From assembly GCA_003003925.1 (NCBI GenBank), contig PVWP01000002.1:310001-374000 (forward strand): a DNA stretch of 64,000 bases, in the 5' to 3' direction. Under the pieces are notes generated by a model, which ran no database searches, was not told where the DNA came from, and saw only the letters and a list, made by a program, of their open reading frames with translations. Below, piece after piece: positions 30,327-38,592 of the stretch. The position numbers were made by a program, and so were the translations under genes. How positions within the stretch are numbered: position 1 is the first letter of the stretch; each line of letters opens with the position of its first letter. The stretch comes from Aphanothece cf. minutissima CCALA 015. Lineage in GTDB: Bacteria > Cyanobacteriota > Cyanobacteriia > PCC-6307 > Cyanobiaceae.

Positions 30327-31136
30327 ATGACTGCTTCCCCTTCCTCCACCGCCGCCAGCGACGTCTGCATGTCCCTGCAGGACGTGACGATCTCCTACGG
30401 CAGCTTCGAAGCGGTCAAGAACGTCTACATGGATCTGCCCAAGGGCAAGGTGACCGCCTTCATCGGGCCTTCGGGCTGCGGCAAGAGCACGGTGCTGCGG
30501 GCTCTCAACCGCATGAACGACCTGATCCCGGGCTGCACGCTCAAGGGCCGGGTGATCTTCGACCAGCACGATCTCTACGACAAGCGGGTGGATCCGGTGG
30601 AGGTGCGCCGTCGCATCGGCATGGTGTTCCAGAAGCCCAATCCCTTCCCGAAATCGATCTACGAGAACATCGCCTTCGGGGCCCGGATCAACGGCTACAA
30701 GGGCGACATGGATGAACTGGTGGAACGCTCCCTGCGCAAGGCGGCCGTGTGGGACGAGTGCAAGGACAAGCTCCAGGAGAGCGGCCTCTCCCTCTCCGGT
30801 GGCCAGCAGCAGCGACTCTGCATCGCCCGGGCCATCGCCACCGAGCCGGAGGTGATCCTGATGGACGAACCCTGCTCGGCCCTCGATCCGATCTCAACCC
30901 TGAAGATCGAGGAGACGATGCATGAACTGAAGCGCAGCTACACGATCATGATCGTCACCCACAACATGCAGCAGGCCGTGCGCGTGGCTGACATGACCGC
31001 CTTCTTCAATGCCGAGGCCGTCGAAGGCGGCACCGGCAAGGTGGGCTATCTGGTGGAATTCAACGAGACCGAGAACATCTTCAACTCCCCCAGCCAGCAG
31101 TCGACCCTTGACTACGTCAGCGGACGCTTCGGCTGA
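30327..31136 (+). CDS. pstB: phosphate ABC transporter ATP-binding protein PstB
   Basis: This 269-residue ATPase powers phosphate import. It carries Walker [10 protein letters not shown] (residues ~48-56), the PstB-specific [12 protein letters not shown], the signature [16 protein letters not shown] near 155 and Walker [14 protein letters not shown]. The sequence ends in the expected LDYVSGRFG. It is the last gene of the pst run. No strong terminator follows directly; three short direct repeats lie just downstream. Confidence 0.97.
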   Translation: MTASPSSTAASDVCMSLQDVTISYGSFEAVKNVYMDLPKGKVTAFIGPSGCGKSTVLRALNRMNDLIPGCTLKGRVIFDQHDLYDKRVDPVEVRRRIGMVFQKPNPFPKSIYENIAFGARINGYKGDMDELVERSLRKAAVWDECKDKLQESGLSLSGGQQQRLCIARAIATEPEVILMDEPCSALDPISTLKIEETMHELKRSYTIMIVTHNMQQAVRVADMTAFFNAEAVEGGTGKVGYLVEFNETENIFNSPSQQSTLDYVSGRFG

Positions 31137-31170
31137 GCCCCACTCCGGGGTGGCCGCGACCGCAGACCGA

Positions 31171-31214
31171 TCAGCACATTCCGTCTCAGCACATTTGTCT
31201 CAGCACATCCCGTC
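31171..31214. repeat. three tandem short direct repeats downstream of pstB
   Basis: Three adjoining copies of a 14-15 nt unit lie between pstB and a tRNA gene read from the other strand: TCAGCACATTCCGTC (31171-31185), TCAGCACATTTGTC (31186-31199) and TCAGCACATCCCGTC (31200-31214). They do not form a hairpin with one another. The role is unknown; slippage-derived duplication or a protein-binding array are both possible. Confidence 0.75.
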
Positions 31215-31267
31215 CCGTACCAGGGATGGGTCTCATTTTGGTGTGTCGCATCCTGGCTTGAAAAACC

Positions 31268-31296
31268 AAAAAAAAGCCGGCCCTGGGGACCGGCTT
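31268..31296 (-). terminator. Rho-independent terminator of tRNA-Ser
   Basis: Reading the minus strand, AAGCCGG (31296-31290) pairs with CCGGCTT (31280-31274) around a 9-nt loop and runs into eight T residues. It starts 9 nt after the 3' end of tRNA-Ser. Confidence 0.85.
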
Positions 31297-31304
31297 CAGC
31301 AAAA

Positions 31305-31391
31305 CGGAGAGGGAGGGATTCGAACCCTCGATAGAGTTGCCCCTATACAGCATTTCCAGTGCTGCGCCTTCGACCACTCGGCCACCTCTCC
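31305..31391 (-). tRNA. tRNA-Ser (anticodon GGA)
   Basis: On the minus strand the sequence begins GGAGAGGTGGCCGAGTGG and ends with GGTTCGAATCCC, CCTCTCC and discriminator G. The 7-bp acceptor stem is perfect, the T loop is TTCGAAT, and the anticodon loop CTGGAAA gives GGA, reading UCC/UCU serine codons. A long variable arm (TATAGGGGCAACTCTAT region) is the class II feature expected for tRNA-Ser. The 3' CCA is not encoded. Confidence 0.95.
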
Positions 31392-31495
31392 AGCGGCGAA
31401 ATGGGGCAGATGGCAATGTAGCAGGGGCTGCACCTGGCCACCGCTCCCCAGCGATCTCGCCCCGCCTGCGCCCCCTGCCCCCCGTCCAGCGCCCC

Positions 31496-31864
31496 ATGAC
31501 CCGCACCCATCCGATCACGGTCCACTGGCGACAGGCCAACCGCGTCATCCGCCTCGATGTTCCGGAAGGGGAGTACATCCTGCGCAGCTTCGAGGCCCAG
31601 GGTGAACCACTGCCCTTCAGCTGCCGCAACGGCTGCTGCACCGCCTGCGCCGTGCGGGTACTGGACGGCAGCATCGACCAGCGGGAGGCCCTCGGCCTCT
31701 CCAGGCAGCTGCGGGAGCAGGGCTACGGCCTGCTGTGCGTGGCCCGGGCCACCGGCCCGCTGGAGGTGGAGACCCAGGACGAGGACGAGGTGTACGACCG
31801 CCAGTTCGGCCGTTTCTTCGGCCGCGGTCTGGTGCGTCCCGGCCTGCCCCTGGACGACGAATGA
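31496..31864 (+). CDS. [2Fe-2S] ferredoxin with C-terminal extension
   Basis: This 122-residue plant-type ferredoxin is an electron carrier. The cluster cysteines are in SCRNGCCTACAVRVLDG (C-x4-C-x2-C, near residue 44) and in GYGLLCVARATG near residue 77. After the normal fold end at about residue 96 there are some 25 residues (EVYDRQFGRFFGRGLVRPGLPL) not found in PetF. It resembles the minor FdC-type ferredoxins, but I cannot assign a partner. Its TGA overlaps the ATG of the downstream gene (ATGA at 31861). Confidence 0.88.
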   Translation: MTRTHPITVHWRQANRVIRLDVPEGEYILRSFEAQGEPLPFSCRNGCCTACAVRVLDGSIDQREALGLSRQLREQGYGLLCVARATGPLEVETQDEDEVYDRQFGRFFGRGLVRPGLPLDDE

Positions 31865-32763
31865 CATCCCTCTGCCAACGGGCCCTGGAGGGGTCCGGCC
31901 TCGATGACGCCGAGCTGGGGCGCCTGCTGGAGGTGGCCCGTGCGGCCGCCGAGGCCGGGGGCCGCGAGCTGCGGCGCCACTTCGGCCGGCTGGAGCAGGT
32001 GAAGGAGAAGGGCACGGCGGGCAACCTGGTCACCGAGGCGGACCTGGCGGCCGAAGCGGCCGTGCTGGCGGTCCTGGCGGCCGGCACCCCCACCGTGGCC
32101 GTGCTGGCGGAGGAGAGCGGCCGGCTGGACGGCCAGGGAGATCTGCAGTGGTGCGTCGATCCCCTTGACGGCACCACCAACTACGCCCACGGCTACCCCT
32201 TCTTCGGCACCTCCGTGGGGCTGAGCTGGCGGGGCCTGCCCCTGCTCGGCGCCCTGGAGGTGCCGGTGCTGGAGGAGCACTACTGGGCGGCTCCGCGTCG
32301 GGGGGCCTGGTGCAACGGCCACCGTCTGAGCGTCAGCGACTGCGGCGCCCTGGCGGATTCCCTGCTCGTCACCGGGTTCTCGTACGACCGGGTGCGGCGG
32401 CTCGACAACAATTACGCCGAATTCGCCTGGTTCACCCACCGCAGCCACGGGGTGCGGCGGGCGGGGGCGGCGGCGGTCGATCTGGCTTTCGTCGCCGCCG
32501 GCCGGGTCGATGGCTACTGGGAGCGGGGGCTGTCCCCCTGGGATCTGGTGGCGGGCGTGGTGCTGGTGGAGGAGGCCGGCGGACAGGTGTGCGCCTACGA
32601 CGGCGGCCCCCTCGACCTGGCCGACGGACGGGTGATCGCCTGCACCCCCGCCCTGCGTCAGCCGCTGATCGAGGGCCTGGCCCTGTGCCGTCCCCTCAGC
32701 GGGGCCAGCTTCGGTGCCCCGGAACTCGATGCCCTGGCCGGCGTGGCGACCGACGCTCCATAG
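31861..32763 (+). CDS. inositol monophosphatase family protein
   Basis: This 300-residue protein belongs to the Mg-dependent sugar/inositol phosphatase superfamily. Metal-binding motifs are AEESG near residue 78, CVDPLDGTTNYAHGYPFFGTSVGL near 97 and ERGLSPWDLVAGVVLVEEAGG near 222. RRAGAAAVDLAFVAAGRVDGYW is the conserved family helix. Substrate could be inositol-1-P, histidinol-P or another phosphate ester. Adjacent hisZ makes histidinol phosphatase conceivable, but nothing in the sequence proves it. It overlaps the ferredoxin stop by 4 nt. Confidence 0.85.
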   Translation: MTSLCQRALEGSGLDDAELGRLLEVARAAAEAGGRELRRHFGRLEQVKEKGTAGNLVTEADLAAEAAVLAVLAAGTPTVAVLAEESGRLDGQGDLQWCVDPLDGTTNYAHGYPFFGTSVGLSWRGLPLLGALEVPVLEEHYWAAPRRGAWCNGHRLSVSDCGALADSLLVTGFSYDRVRRLDNNYAEFAWFTHRSHGVRRAGAAAVDLAFVAAGRVDGYWERGLSPWDLVAGVVLVEEAGGQVCAYDGGPLDLADGRVIACTPALRQPLIEGLALCRPLSGASFGAPELDALAGVATDAP

Positions 32764-32766
32764 GAT
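32761..32766 (+). promoter_or_regulatory. -10 box overlapping a stop codon, for hisZ
   Basis: TAGGAT here consists of the TAG stop codon of the upstream phosphatase gene plus GAT. It lies 38 nt before the hisZ ATG and fits a sigma70-type TANNAT hexamer. No clear -35 element is seen. Confidence 0.4.
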
Positions 32767-32804
32767 CCGCCCCACCCCACCCCACCGCCCCAGCACTCCC
32801 CTCC

Positions 32805-33992
32805 ATGGCCCTCCAACCTGCCGCCGGCGCCCGGGACCTCAACCCGGGTCAGGTGGACAGCAACCGGCGACTCTGCGACCTGCTGGCGACGGTGTACCGC
32901 CTCTGGGGCTACCAGGAGGTGGCGCCGCCCACCATCGAGCGGCTCGACACCCTTGAGGCCGGCGGCGCGATCGCCGAACGGGAGCTCGTGCGGCTGGCGG
33001 CCGACGAACCCCTCGGCCTGCGACCTGAACTCACCGCCCCGATCGCCCGGGCCGCCAGCACGCGCATGCTCGGCCGGCCCCGCCCGCTGCGGCTCTGGGC
33101 CAGCGGCACCACCTTCCGCAGCTTCATCGGCGACGGCGGCGGCCAGCGCATCAGCGAACAGCTGCAGAGCGGGGTGGAACTGCTCGGCGAGCCCTCCGCC
33201 GCCGCCGACACGGAACTGCTGCATCTGCTGCTGGCCGCCGTGGCGACCCTGGGGCTCGCCTCCGAGCACCGCCCCACCCTGTTGGTGGGCCACCACGGCC
33301 TGCTCAGCGCCCTGCTGAGCCAGGTTCCGGCGGAGCAGCGCTCCGCGGCGCGCCACGCCCTCACCGATTTCGATCCCCTCGCCCTCGCCGCCCTCTCCTT
33401 GCCCGAGAGCCAACGCCAGCGGCTGATGGCCCTGATCGGCCTGCGGGGCGAGCCGGTGCGGGTGCTCTACCAGCTGGAGCAGTGGCTCGGACCGGTGCCG
33501 CTGCTGGAGTCCCTCGCCGCCACCCTGGCCAGCGTCCAGGAACCGGCCGGTGCCCTGGGGGTGCGGGTGCAGCTGGATCCCACCTTCCAGCCCCACTTCG
33601 ATCTCTACGACGGGCTGGTGTTCAAGCTCGTCTGCCAGGGCAGCGATGCCCCGGTGGCGATCGCCAGCGGCGGCCGCTACGACGGCCTGGTGGGCCGCTT
33701 CTGCAGCGACGCCGCCCAGGCGGCCGGCACCGGCTTCGGCTTCGACGTGGAGGCCATCCGTGACCTCCTCGATTCGGCGACGACCCCGGAGGCCGCCGCG
33801 GAGGCGCCCGGTCCGTGGCTGGTGGCCAGCGCCACTGCCGCCGGCCTCGGGGCGGCCCTGCGCCGCATGGCGGAACTGCACGGGGGCGGCGAGGCCGCCG
33901 AACTCTGCACCCAGCCCTGCGTCGACCAGGCGGCGGCGGACCAGCTGGCGGCGGAACGAGGCTGCCGCGGTGCCCTGTGGCTGGCTGCCTAG
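32805..33992 (+). CDS. hisZ: ATP phosphoribosyltransferase regulatory subunit HisZ
   Basis: HisZ is a catalytically inert histidyl-tRNA-synthetase paralogue that activates the short-form HisG at the first step of histidine synthesis. The ATG at 32805 gives 395 residues. Synthetase-like motifs are present: LWGYQEVAPPTIERLDTL near residue 34 (motif 1), LRPELTAPIARAASTRM near 73 (motif 2 region), and VAIASGGRYDGLVGRF near 286. The C-terminal tRNA-binding domain of true HisRS is replaced by a short tail, so hisS is unlikely. hisG is not in the window. Confidence 0.88.
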   Translation: MALQPAAGARDLNPGQVDSNRRLCDLLATVYRLWGYQEVAPPTIERLDTLEAGGAIAERELVRLAADEPLGLRPELTAPIARAASTRMLGRPRPLRLWASGTTFRSFIGDGGGQRISEQLQSGVELLGEPSAAADTELLHLLLAAVATLGLASEHRPTLLVGHHGLLSALLSQVPAEQRSAARHALTDFDPLALAALSLPESQRQRLMALIGLRGEPVRVLYQLEQWLGPVPLLESLAATLASVQEPAGALGVRVQLDPTFQPHFDLYDGLVFKLVCQGSDAPVAIASGGRYDGLVGRFCSDAAQAAGTGFGFDVEAIRDLLDSATTPEAAAEAPGPWLVASATAAGLGAALRRMAELHGGGEAAELCTQPCVDQAAADQLAAERGCRGALWLAA

Positions 33993-33995
33993 GAT
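33990..33995 (+). promoter_or_regulatory. -10 box overlapping the hisZ stop codon
   Basis: TAGGAT begins with the TAG stop of hisZ and lies 24 nt before the ATG of the 4Fe-4S ferredoxin gene, a good distance for a leader of about 20 nt. It has the same construction as the hexamer at 32761. Confidence 0.4.
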
Positions 33996-34019
33996 CCGGC
34001 CGCTCGCTCTTTCGCGTCG

Positions 34020-34247
34020 ATGGCCCATTCGATCGTCACCAACGTCTGTGAGGGCGTGGCCGACTGCGTCGACGCCTGCCCCGTGGCCTGCATCCACCCC
34101 GGCCAGGGTGCGAACAGCAAGGGCACGGCCTTCTACTGGATCGATTTCGACACCTGCATCGACTGCGGCATCTGCCTGCAGGTGTGCCCGGTGGCGGGGG
34201 CGATCCTGCCGGAGGAGCGGCCCGACCTGCAGAAGCCCGGCGGCTGA
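34020..34247 (+). CDS. 4Fe-4S ferredoxin
   Basis: This 75-residue ferredoxin has two cysteine clusters: CEGVADCVDACPVACIHP (residues 10-27) and CIDCGICLQVCPVAGAI (about 45-61). The first set (C-x5-C-x3-C...CP) with an additional Cys suggests a 3Fe-4S or modified cluster next to a standard C-x2-C-x2-C-x3-CP 4Fe-4S cluster. It is a soluble electron carrier of unknown partner. Downstream at 34249-34267 GTCCCC/GGGGAC can form a hairpin, but no T run follows. Confidence 0.92.
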   Translation: MAHSIVTNVCEGVADCVDACPVACIHPGQGANSKGTAFYWIDFDTCIDCGICLQVCPVAGAILPEERPDLQKPGG

Positions 34248-34306
34248 CGTCCCCCTGGTTCGGGGACCCCACCCTCGCCGCCCTTGAGCCGCCGCGGACC
34301 CCCACC

Positions 34307-34312
34307 TAGGTT
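34307..34312 (+). promoter_or_regulatory. possible -10 box of htpG
   Basis: TAGGTT lies 23 nt before the htpG ATG in an 88-nt spacer. I saw no CIRCE-type inverted repeat here, so HrcA control is not supported by the sequence. Confidence 0.35.
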
Positions 34313-34335
34313 CAGGGCGATTCTTCTCTTTCGCC

Positions 34336-36252
34336 ATGACGGTGCTGGAACAGGGCCAGATTCAGATCCACACCGAGAACATCTTCCCCATCATCAAGAA
34401 GGCCGTCTATTCCGGCCATGAGGTGTTCCTGCGGGAACTGGTGAGCAACGGTGTCGATGCCATCAGCAAGCGGCGCATGGCCGCCATGGCCGGCGACTGC
34501 AGCGAAGGGGAGGAAGGGACGATCGCCATCCGCATCGACCGGGAGGCGAAGACCCTCACCATCAGCGACAACGGCATCGGCATGACCGCCGATGAGGTGA
34601 AGCGCTACATCAACCAGGTGGCCTTCTCCAGTGCCGAGGACTTCCTCGAGAAGTACAAGAGCGAAAGCGACGCCATCATCGGCCATTTCGGCCTGGGCTT
34701 CTATTCCAGCTTCATGGTGGCCGCCCGAGTGGAGCTGGTCAGCCTCAGCGCCCGGCCCGGTGCCGAGGCGGTGCGCTGGAGCTGCGATGGCTCACCCAAT
34801 TTCAGCCTCGAAGGGGCCGAGCGGTCCGAGCCTGGCACCGACGTGATCCTGCATCTGATGGAGGAGGAGCTGGAGTACATCGAGCCCTCCCGAATCCGCA
34901 CCCTGATCACCACCTACTGCGATTTTCTGCCGGTGGCGGTGCAGCTGGACGGCGAAACCGTCAACAAGCGGGAGGCCCCCTGGCGCAAGAGCCCCCGGGA
35001 TCTGGGCGACGACGACTACATCGCCCTTTACCGCTATCTCTACCCCTTCCAGGGGGATCCCCTGCTCTGGGTGCATCTCAGCACCGACTACCCCTACAAC
35101 CTGCAGGGCATTCTCTACTTCCCCAGGATCACCGGCCGGGCCGACTGGGAGAAGGGGGAGATCCGCCTCTACTGCAACCAGGTGTTCGTCAGCGATTCGA
35201 TCAAGGAGGTGGTGCCCCGTTACCTGCTGCCCCTGCGCGGCGTGATCGATTCGCCCGACATCCCCCTCAACGTGAGCCGCAGTGCTCTGCAGACCGACCG
35301 CCGGGTGCGCTCGATCGGTGGCTTCGTCGCCAAGAAGGTGGGCGACCGGCTCAAGGAGCTGCACCGCGACGAACCGGCCCGCTACGCCGAGATCTGGGAT
35401 TCCCTGGCCCCCTTCATCAAGATCGGCGCCATGGAGGACGACAAGTTCGCCGACCAGGTGGCCGACCTGATCCTGTTCGGCACCACCGCCGCCGCCGAGA
35501 CCCCGGCGGAAGGCGAGGACACGGTGACCCCCGACCCCGTCGCCACCGACGGCCGCACGTACACCACCCTGGCCGGCTACCGAGGCCGGCTGCCGGCCGA
35601 CAACGCCACTCGCATCCTCTATTGCACCGATGAGGCCGGTCAGGCCGGGGCCCTGGCCCTCTGGAAGGGGCAGGGGGCCGAGGTGCTGCTCGCCGACACC
35701 CTGATCGATTCCCAGTTCATCCCCTGGCTGGAGGCCCGCCACGGCGACCTGCGCTTCCAGCGGGTGGACGCCGAACTCGATGCCAGCCTGCATGAGCCCG
35801 AGAGCGAGCTGGCGGACGCCGACGGAGTGGACAGCGGCGAGAAGCTGCGGGGTCTGTTCAAGGCCGCCCTCGGCAACGACAAGGTCACTGTCCAGGTGCA
35901 GTCGCTGAAGGGGGAGGGCTCGCCGGCCGCCCTGATCCTGCTGCCGGAGCAGATGCGCCGCCTCAACGACATGGGGGCGCTGATGGAGCAGCGGCTGCCG
36001 GGACTGCCCGACCACCACGTGCTGCTGGTCAACCGCCGCCATCCCCTGGTGGAAGGCCTGCTGAAGCTGTCCTCCGGTGCCGTGATCACCGGCGGCGGCA
36101 GCTCCCCCAGCCTCCAGCTCGCCGAGGATCTCAGCCGCCACGTCTACGAGATGGCGCGCCTGGCCGTGGGCGGCCTGGAACCCAACCAGCTGGCCGGTTT
36201 CCAGCAGCGCAGTGCCGATCTGATGGGTCAGCTGATGCAGCGCGGTCTCTGA
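34336..36252 (+). CDS. htpG: molecular chaperone HtpG (Hsp90)
   Basis: This 638-residue Hsp90 works in ATP-dependent client maturation and stress tolerance. The N-terminal GHKL ATPase has the family blocks YSGHEVFLRELVSNGVDAISK near residue 25 (the usual ELISNAxDA is altered to ELVSNGVDA), ISDNGIGMTADEVKRYI near 76 and IGHFGLGFYSSFMVA near 115. The middle domain includes VDSPDIPLNVSRSALQ near 310, with the catalytic-loop Arg. The C-terminal dimerisation domain ends without an MEEVD tail, as in all bacteria. Confidence 0.96.
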   Translation: MTVLEQGQIQIHTENIFPIIKKAVYSGHEVFLRELVSNGVDAISKRRMAAMAGDCSEGEEGTIAIRIDREAKTLTISDNGIGMTADEVKRYINQVAFSSAEDFLEKYKSESDAIIGHFGLGFYSSFMVAARVELVSLSARPGAEAVRWSCDGSPNFSLEGAERSEPGTDVILHLMEEELEYIEPSRIRTLITTYCDFLPVAVQLDGETVNKREAPWRKSPRDLGDDDYIALYRYLYPFQGDPLLWVHLSTDYPYNLQGILYFPRITGRADWEKGEIRLYCNQVFVSDSIKEVVPRYLLPLRGVIDSPDIPLNVSRSALQTDRRVRSIGGFVAKKVGDRLKELHRDEPARYAEIWDSLAPFIKIGAMEDDKFADQVADLILFGTTAAAETPAEGEDTVTPDPVATDGRTYTTLAGYRGRLPADNATRILYCTDEAGQAGALALWKGQGAEVLLADTLIDSQFIPWLEARHGDLRFQRVDAELDASLHEPESELADADGVDSGEKLRGLFKAALGNDKVTVQVQSLKGEGSPAALILLPEQMRRLNDMGALMEQRLPGLPDHHVLLVNRRHPLVEGLLKLSSGAVITGGGSSPSLQLAEDLSRHVYEMARLAVGGLEPNQLAGFQQRSADLMGQLMQRGL

Positions 36253-36325
36253 GGCGTCGGGAGCACCGGAGGCCCCCCCGGAGCCCTCCTGGGGAGCGGC
36301 CCCCCAGGCCGCCTAACCTGGCCCA

Positions 36326-37708
36326 ATGGCGGCCCGCCCCCCCTTCTCCAGCCTGCGGCGGTGGCGGTCGCTCCCCAGGCTGCTGACCCTGGCCGTGCTG
36401 GCCCTGCTCTCGGCGGCGGCCCTGCTGGTGATGCTCCCCGGATCTGGCCAGTCCGGCTCCGGGCCCTCGAGCCCCCCGGCGGCGCCAACCGGACCCGTAC
36501 CGGTGCGGGTGCTGATGCCCGCGCCCCTGGCCGACGCGGTGGCCGCCCCGGTGGCCCAGTTCAACGCCAGCACGCCCGGCGTGGTGCTGGAGGTGATCCG
36601 CGGGCCCCTCGACACCGAGACCATCTCCGATCTGGCCACCGGCAGCCTGCTGCTGGGGGAGGCCCCCTTTGACCTCTTGCTGGTGGATGTCAGCTGGCTG
36701 CCCCGCTACGTGGCCGCCGACTGGTTCGAACCCCTGGAGCGCTGGTTGGGGCCGGAGTCGCTGGCAGCGATGGAGCCCGGCGCCCGTTTGGGCAATGGTC
36801 TTGACGGCCACCTCTGGCGCATGCCCCTCACGGGCGACACCGGCCTGCTCTACTGGCGCACCGACCTGATGGAGCGCCCCCCGCGCGACACCGACGAGCT
36901 GGTGGCGATCTCACGGGACCTGCAGCGCCGCGGCAAGGTGCGCTGGGGCTACCTCTGGCAGGGGCGCCAGTACGAGGGGCTGAGCTGCGTGATGGTGGAG
37001 GTGCTGCAGGGCTTCGGCGCCCACTGGTGGAACGGCTCCACCGCGCGCACGGAGCTGGACAGTCCGGAGGCCGTGGCGGCCGCGAAGTGGCTCGCGGACC
37101 TGCTGCAGGACGGGGTGAGCCCACAGGCTGTGGCCAGCTACGCCGAGAACGACGCCCTGCAGTCCTTTGCCGCCGGTGACGCCGCCTTCCTGCGCAACTG
37201 GCCCTACGCCTGGCGGGAGATCGAGAAGGGCGGGGGGCCGGTGAAGGGCAAGGTGGGCGTCACGGCGATGGTGGGGGCCCCCGGTGAGCAGGGGGGCGGC
37301 ACCCTGGGCACCTGGGGGCTCTCCCTGATCAAGGGCAGCCCCCATCCCGAGGAGGCGGTGGCGGCGATCCGCTGGCTCACCGGCCCGATCGTGCAGCGCC
37401 AGCTCGCCATCGAGCAGGGCTACGCCCCCACCTGGAGCACGCTCTATGACGATCCCGAGCTGCAGCGCCGTGCCCCTCTGCTGGCGGTGCAGCGCCAGGC
37501 CCTGCAGCATCCCCAGCTGCGGCCGCCCACGCCGGCCTATGCCCAGCTCAGCGACCTGCTGGCCCGGCAGGTGAACGGCATGCTCACCGGCCAGGGGGGC
37601 CCCGGCCCGACCATGGCGGCCGCCCAGCGCCAGAGCCTGCAGGTGCTGCGCTCGCTGGCGGGACCGGCGGGCGACACTGCAGCGGGCCGCCCTGCCGTGG
37701 ACCGATGA
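36326..37708 (+). CDS. ABC transporter substrate-binding protein (sugar/compatible solute)
   Basis: This 460-residue family-1 extracellular binding protein captures an oligosaccharide or osmolyte. The N-terminus has a basic stretch and one hydrophobic segment (LLTLAVLALLSAAALLVML, residues ~16-35) but no lipobox Cys, so it is either cleaved or stays membrane-anchored. Binding-protein blocks include PLTGDTGLLYWRTDLME near 170, YEGLSCVMVEVLQGFG near 215 and DAAFLRNWPYAW near 285. It heads a four-gene operon whose genes all overlap by 4 nt. The layout resembles GgtB of glucosylglycerol/trehalose/sucrose transporters; substrate is not proven. Confidence 0.85.
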   Translation: MAARPPFSSLRRWRSLPRLLTLAVLALLSAAALLVMLPGSGQSGSGPSSPPAAPTGPVPVRVLMPAPLADAVAAPVAQFNASTPGVVLEVIRGPLDTETISDLATGSLLLGEAPFDLLLVDVSWLPRYVAADWFEPLERWLGPESLAAMEPGARLGNGLDGHLWRMPLTGDTGLLYWRTDLMERPPRDTDELVAISRDLQRRGKVRWGYLWQGRQYEGLSCVMVEVLQGFGAHWWNGSTARTELDSPEAVAAAKWLADLLQDGVSPQAVASYAENDALQSFAAGDAAFLRNWPYAWREIEKGGGPVKGKVGVTAMVGAPGEQGGGTLGTWGLSLIKGSPHPEEAVAAIRWLTGPIVQRQLAIEQGYAPTWSTLYDDPELQRRAPLLAVQRQALQHPQLRPPTPAYAQLSDLLARQVNGMLTGQGGPGPTMAAAQRQSLQVLRSLAGPAGDTAAGRPAVDR

Positions 37709-38592
37709 AACCCCGCGCGGCCAGCCTGCTGCTGATGGCTCCCGCCCTGCTGCTGCTGGCGGCGGTGTTCGTCTACCCCCTGCTGCGCTACGGCTGGCTG
37801 AGCTTCCAGGCCAGTTCGGTGCTCACCGGGCTGGTGCCGGTGCCGAACGGGGGCGCCAACTGGGGGCGGTTGCTCGATGACGCCCGCTTCTGGACGGATG
37901 CGTACCAGACCCTGCGCTTCGCCGTCTGCTCGGTGGCGCTGGAACTGGCCGGGGGGCTGGGGCTGGCCCTGCTGCTGCATCGCCCCCTGCGGGGCCGGGG
38001 GACCCTGCGGGCCCTGACCCTGCTGCCCTGGGCCCTGCCCACCACTGTGATGGCCCTGGGCTGGCGCTGGATCCTCAACGACCCCCACGGCCCCCTCAAC
38101 GCCGCCATCCGCTCCCTCGGCGGCAGCAGCTACGGCTTCCTCTCCACCCCTTCCACCACCTGGTTCTTCGTGGTCCTGGCGGACGTCTGGAAGACCCTGC
38201 CGTTCGTGGCCCTGCTGCTCCTGGCCGGACTCCAGACCATTCCCGAGGATCTGGAGGAGGCCCTGCGGCTGGAGGGCGCCGGCGGCCTGCAGATCCTGCG
38301 CCGCCTGACCCTGCCGCTGCTGGTGCCCTACCTCGCCCTGGCCCTGCTGTTCCGGATGGCCCAGGCCCTGGGTGTGTTCGACCTGATCCAGGTGCTCAGC
38401 GGCGGCGGGCCGGCCGGCAGCACCGAGAGCCTGGCCCTCTACGCCTATCTCAATGCCATGCGCTTCCTCGACTTCGGCTATGCCGCCACGGTGATGCTCG
38501 CCACCTTCCTGCTGCTGCTGGTGCTGCTCGGCGGCGGCTGGCTGCTGTGGCGGCGGGATGATCTCCAGGGCCGCCGGGAGCGGGCCGCATGA
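37705..38592 (+). CDS. sugar/osmolyte ABC transporter permease (MalF type)
   Basis: This 295-residue inner-membrane protein has about six transmembrane segments, beginning LLLMAPALLLLAAVFVYPLLRYGWLSF. The EAA loop is EDLEEALRLEGAGGLQILRRLTLPLLVPYL near residue 188, where it contacts the ATPase. The ATG overlaps the stop of the binding-protein gene and its own stop overlaps the next permease. Confidence 0.92.
   Translation: MKPRAASLLLMAPALLLLAAVFVYPLLRYGWLSFQASSVLTGLVPVPNGGANWGRLLDDARFWTDAYQTLRFAVCSVALELAGGLGLALLLHRPLRGRGTLRALTLLPWALPTTVMALGWRWILNDPHGPLNAAIRSLGGSSYGFLSTPSTTWFFVVLADVWKTLPFVALLLLAGLQTIPEDLEEALRLEGAGGLQILRRLTLPLLVPYLALALLFRMAQALGVFDLIQVLSGGGPAGSTESLALYAYLNAMRFLDFGYAATVMLATFLLLLVLLGGGWLLWRRDDLQGRRERAA

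Noticed and set aside
31171..31214. Short repeat array considered as a CRISPR remnant
   Set aside because: Units are 14-15 nt, contiguous with no spacers, and no cas genes are near.
32805..33992. Histidyl-tRNA synthetase (hisS) as an alternative to hisZ
   Set aside because: The protein has synthetase-like motifs 1 and 2 but lacks the C-terminal anticodon-binding domain and the full HisRS histidine-specific motifs.
34248..34335. CIRCE/HrcA operator ahead of htpG
   Set aside because: No TTAGCACTC-N9-GAGTGCTAA-like inverted repeat is present in the spacer.
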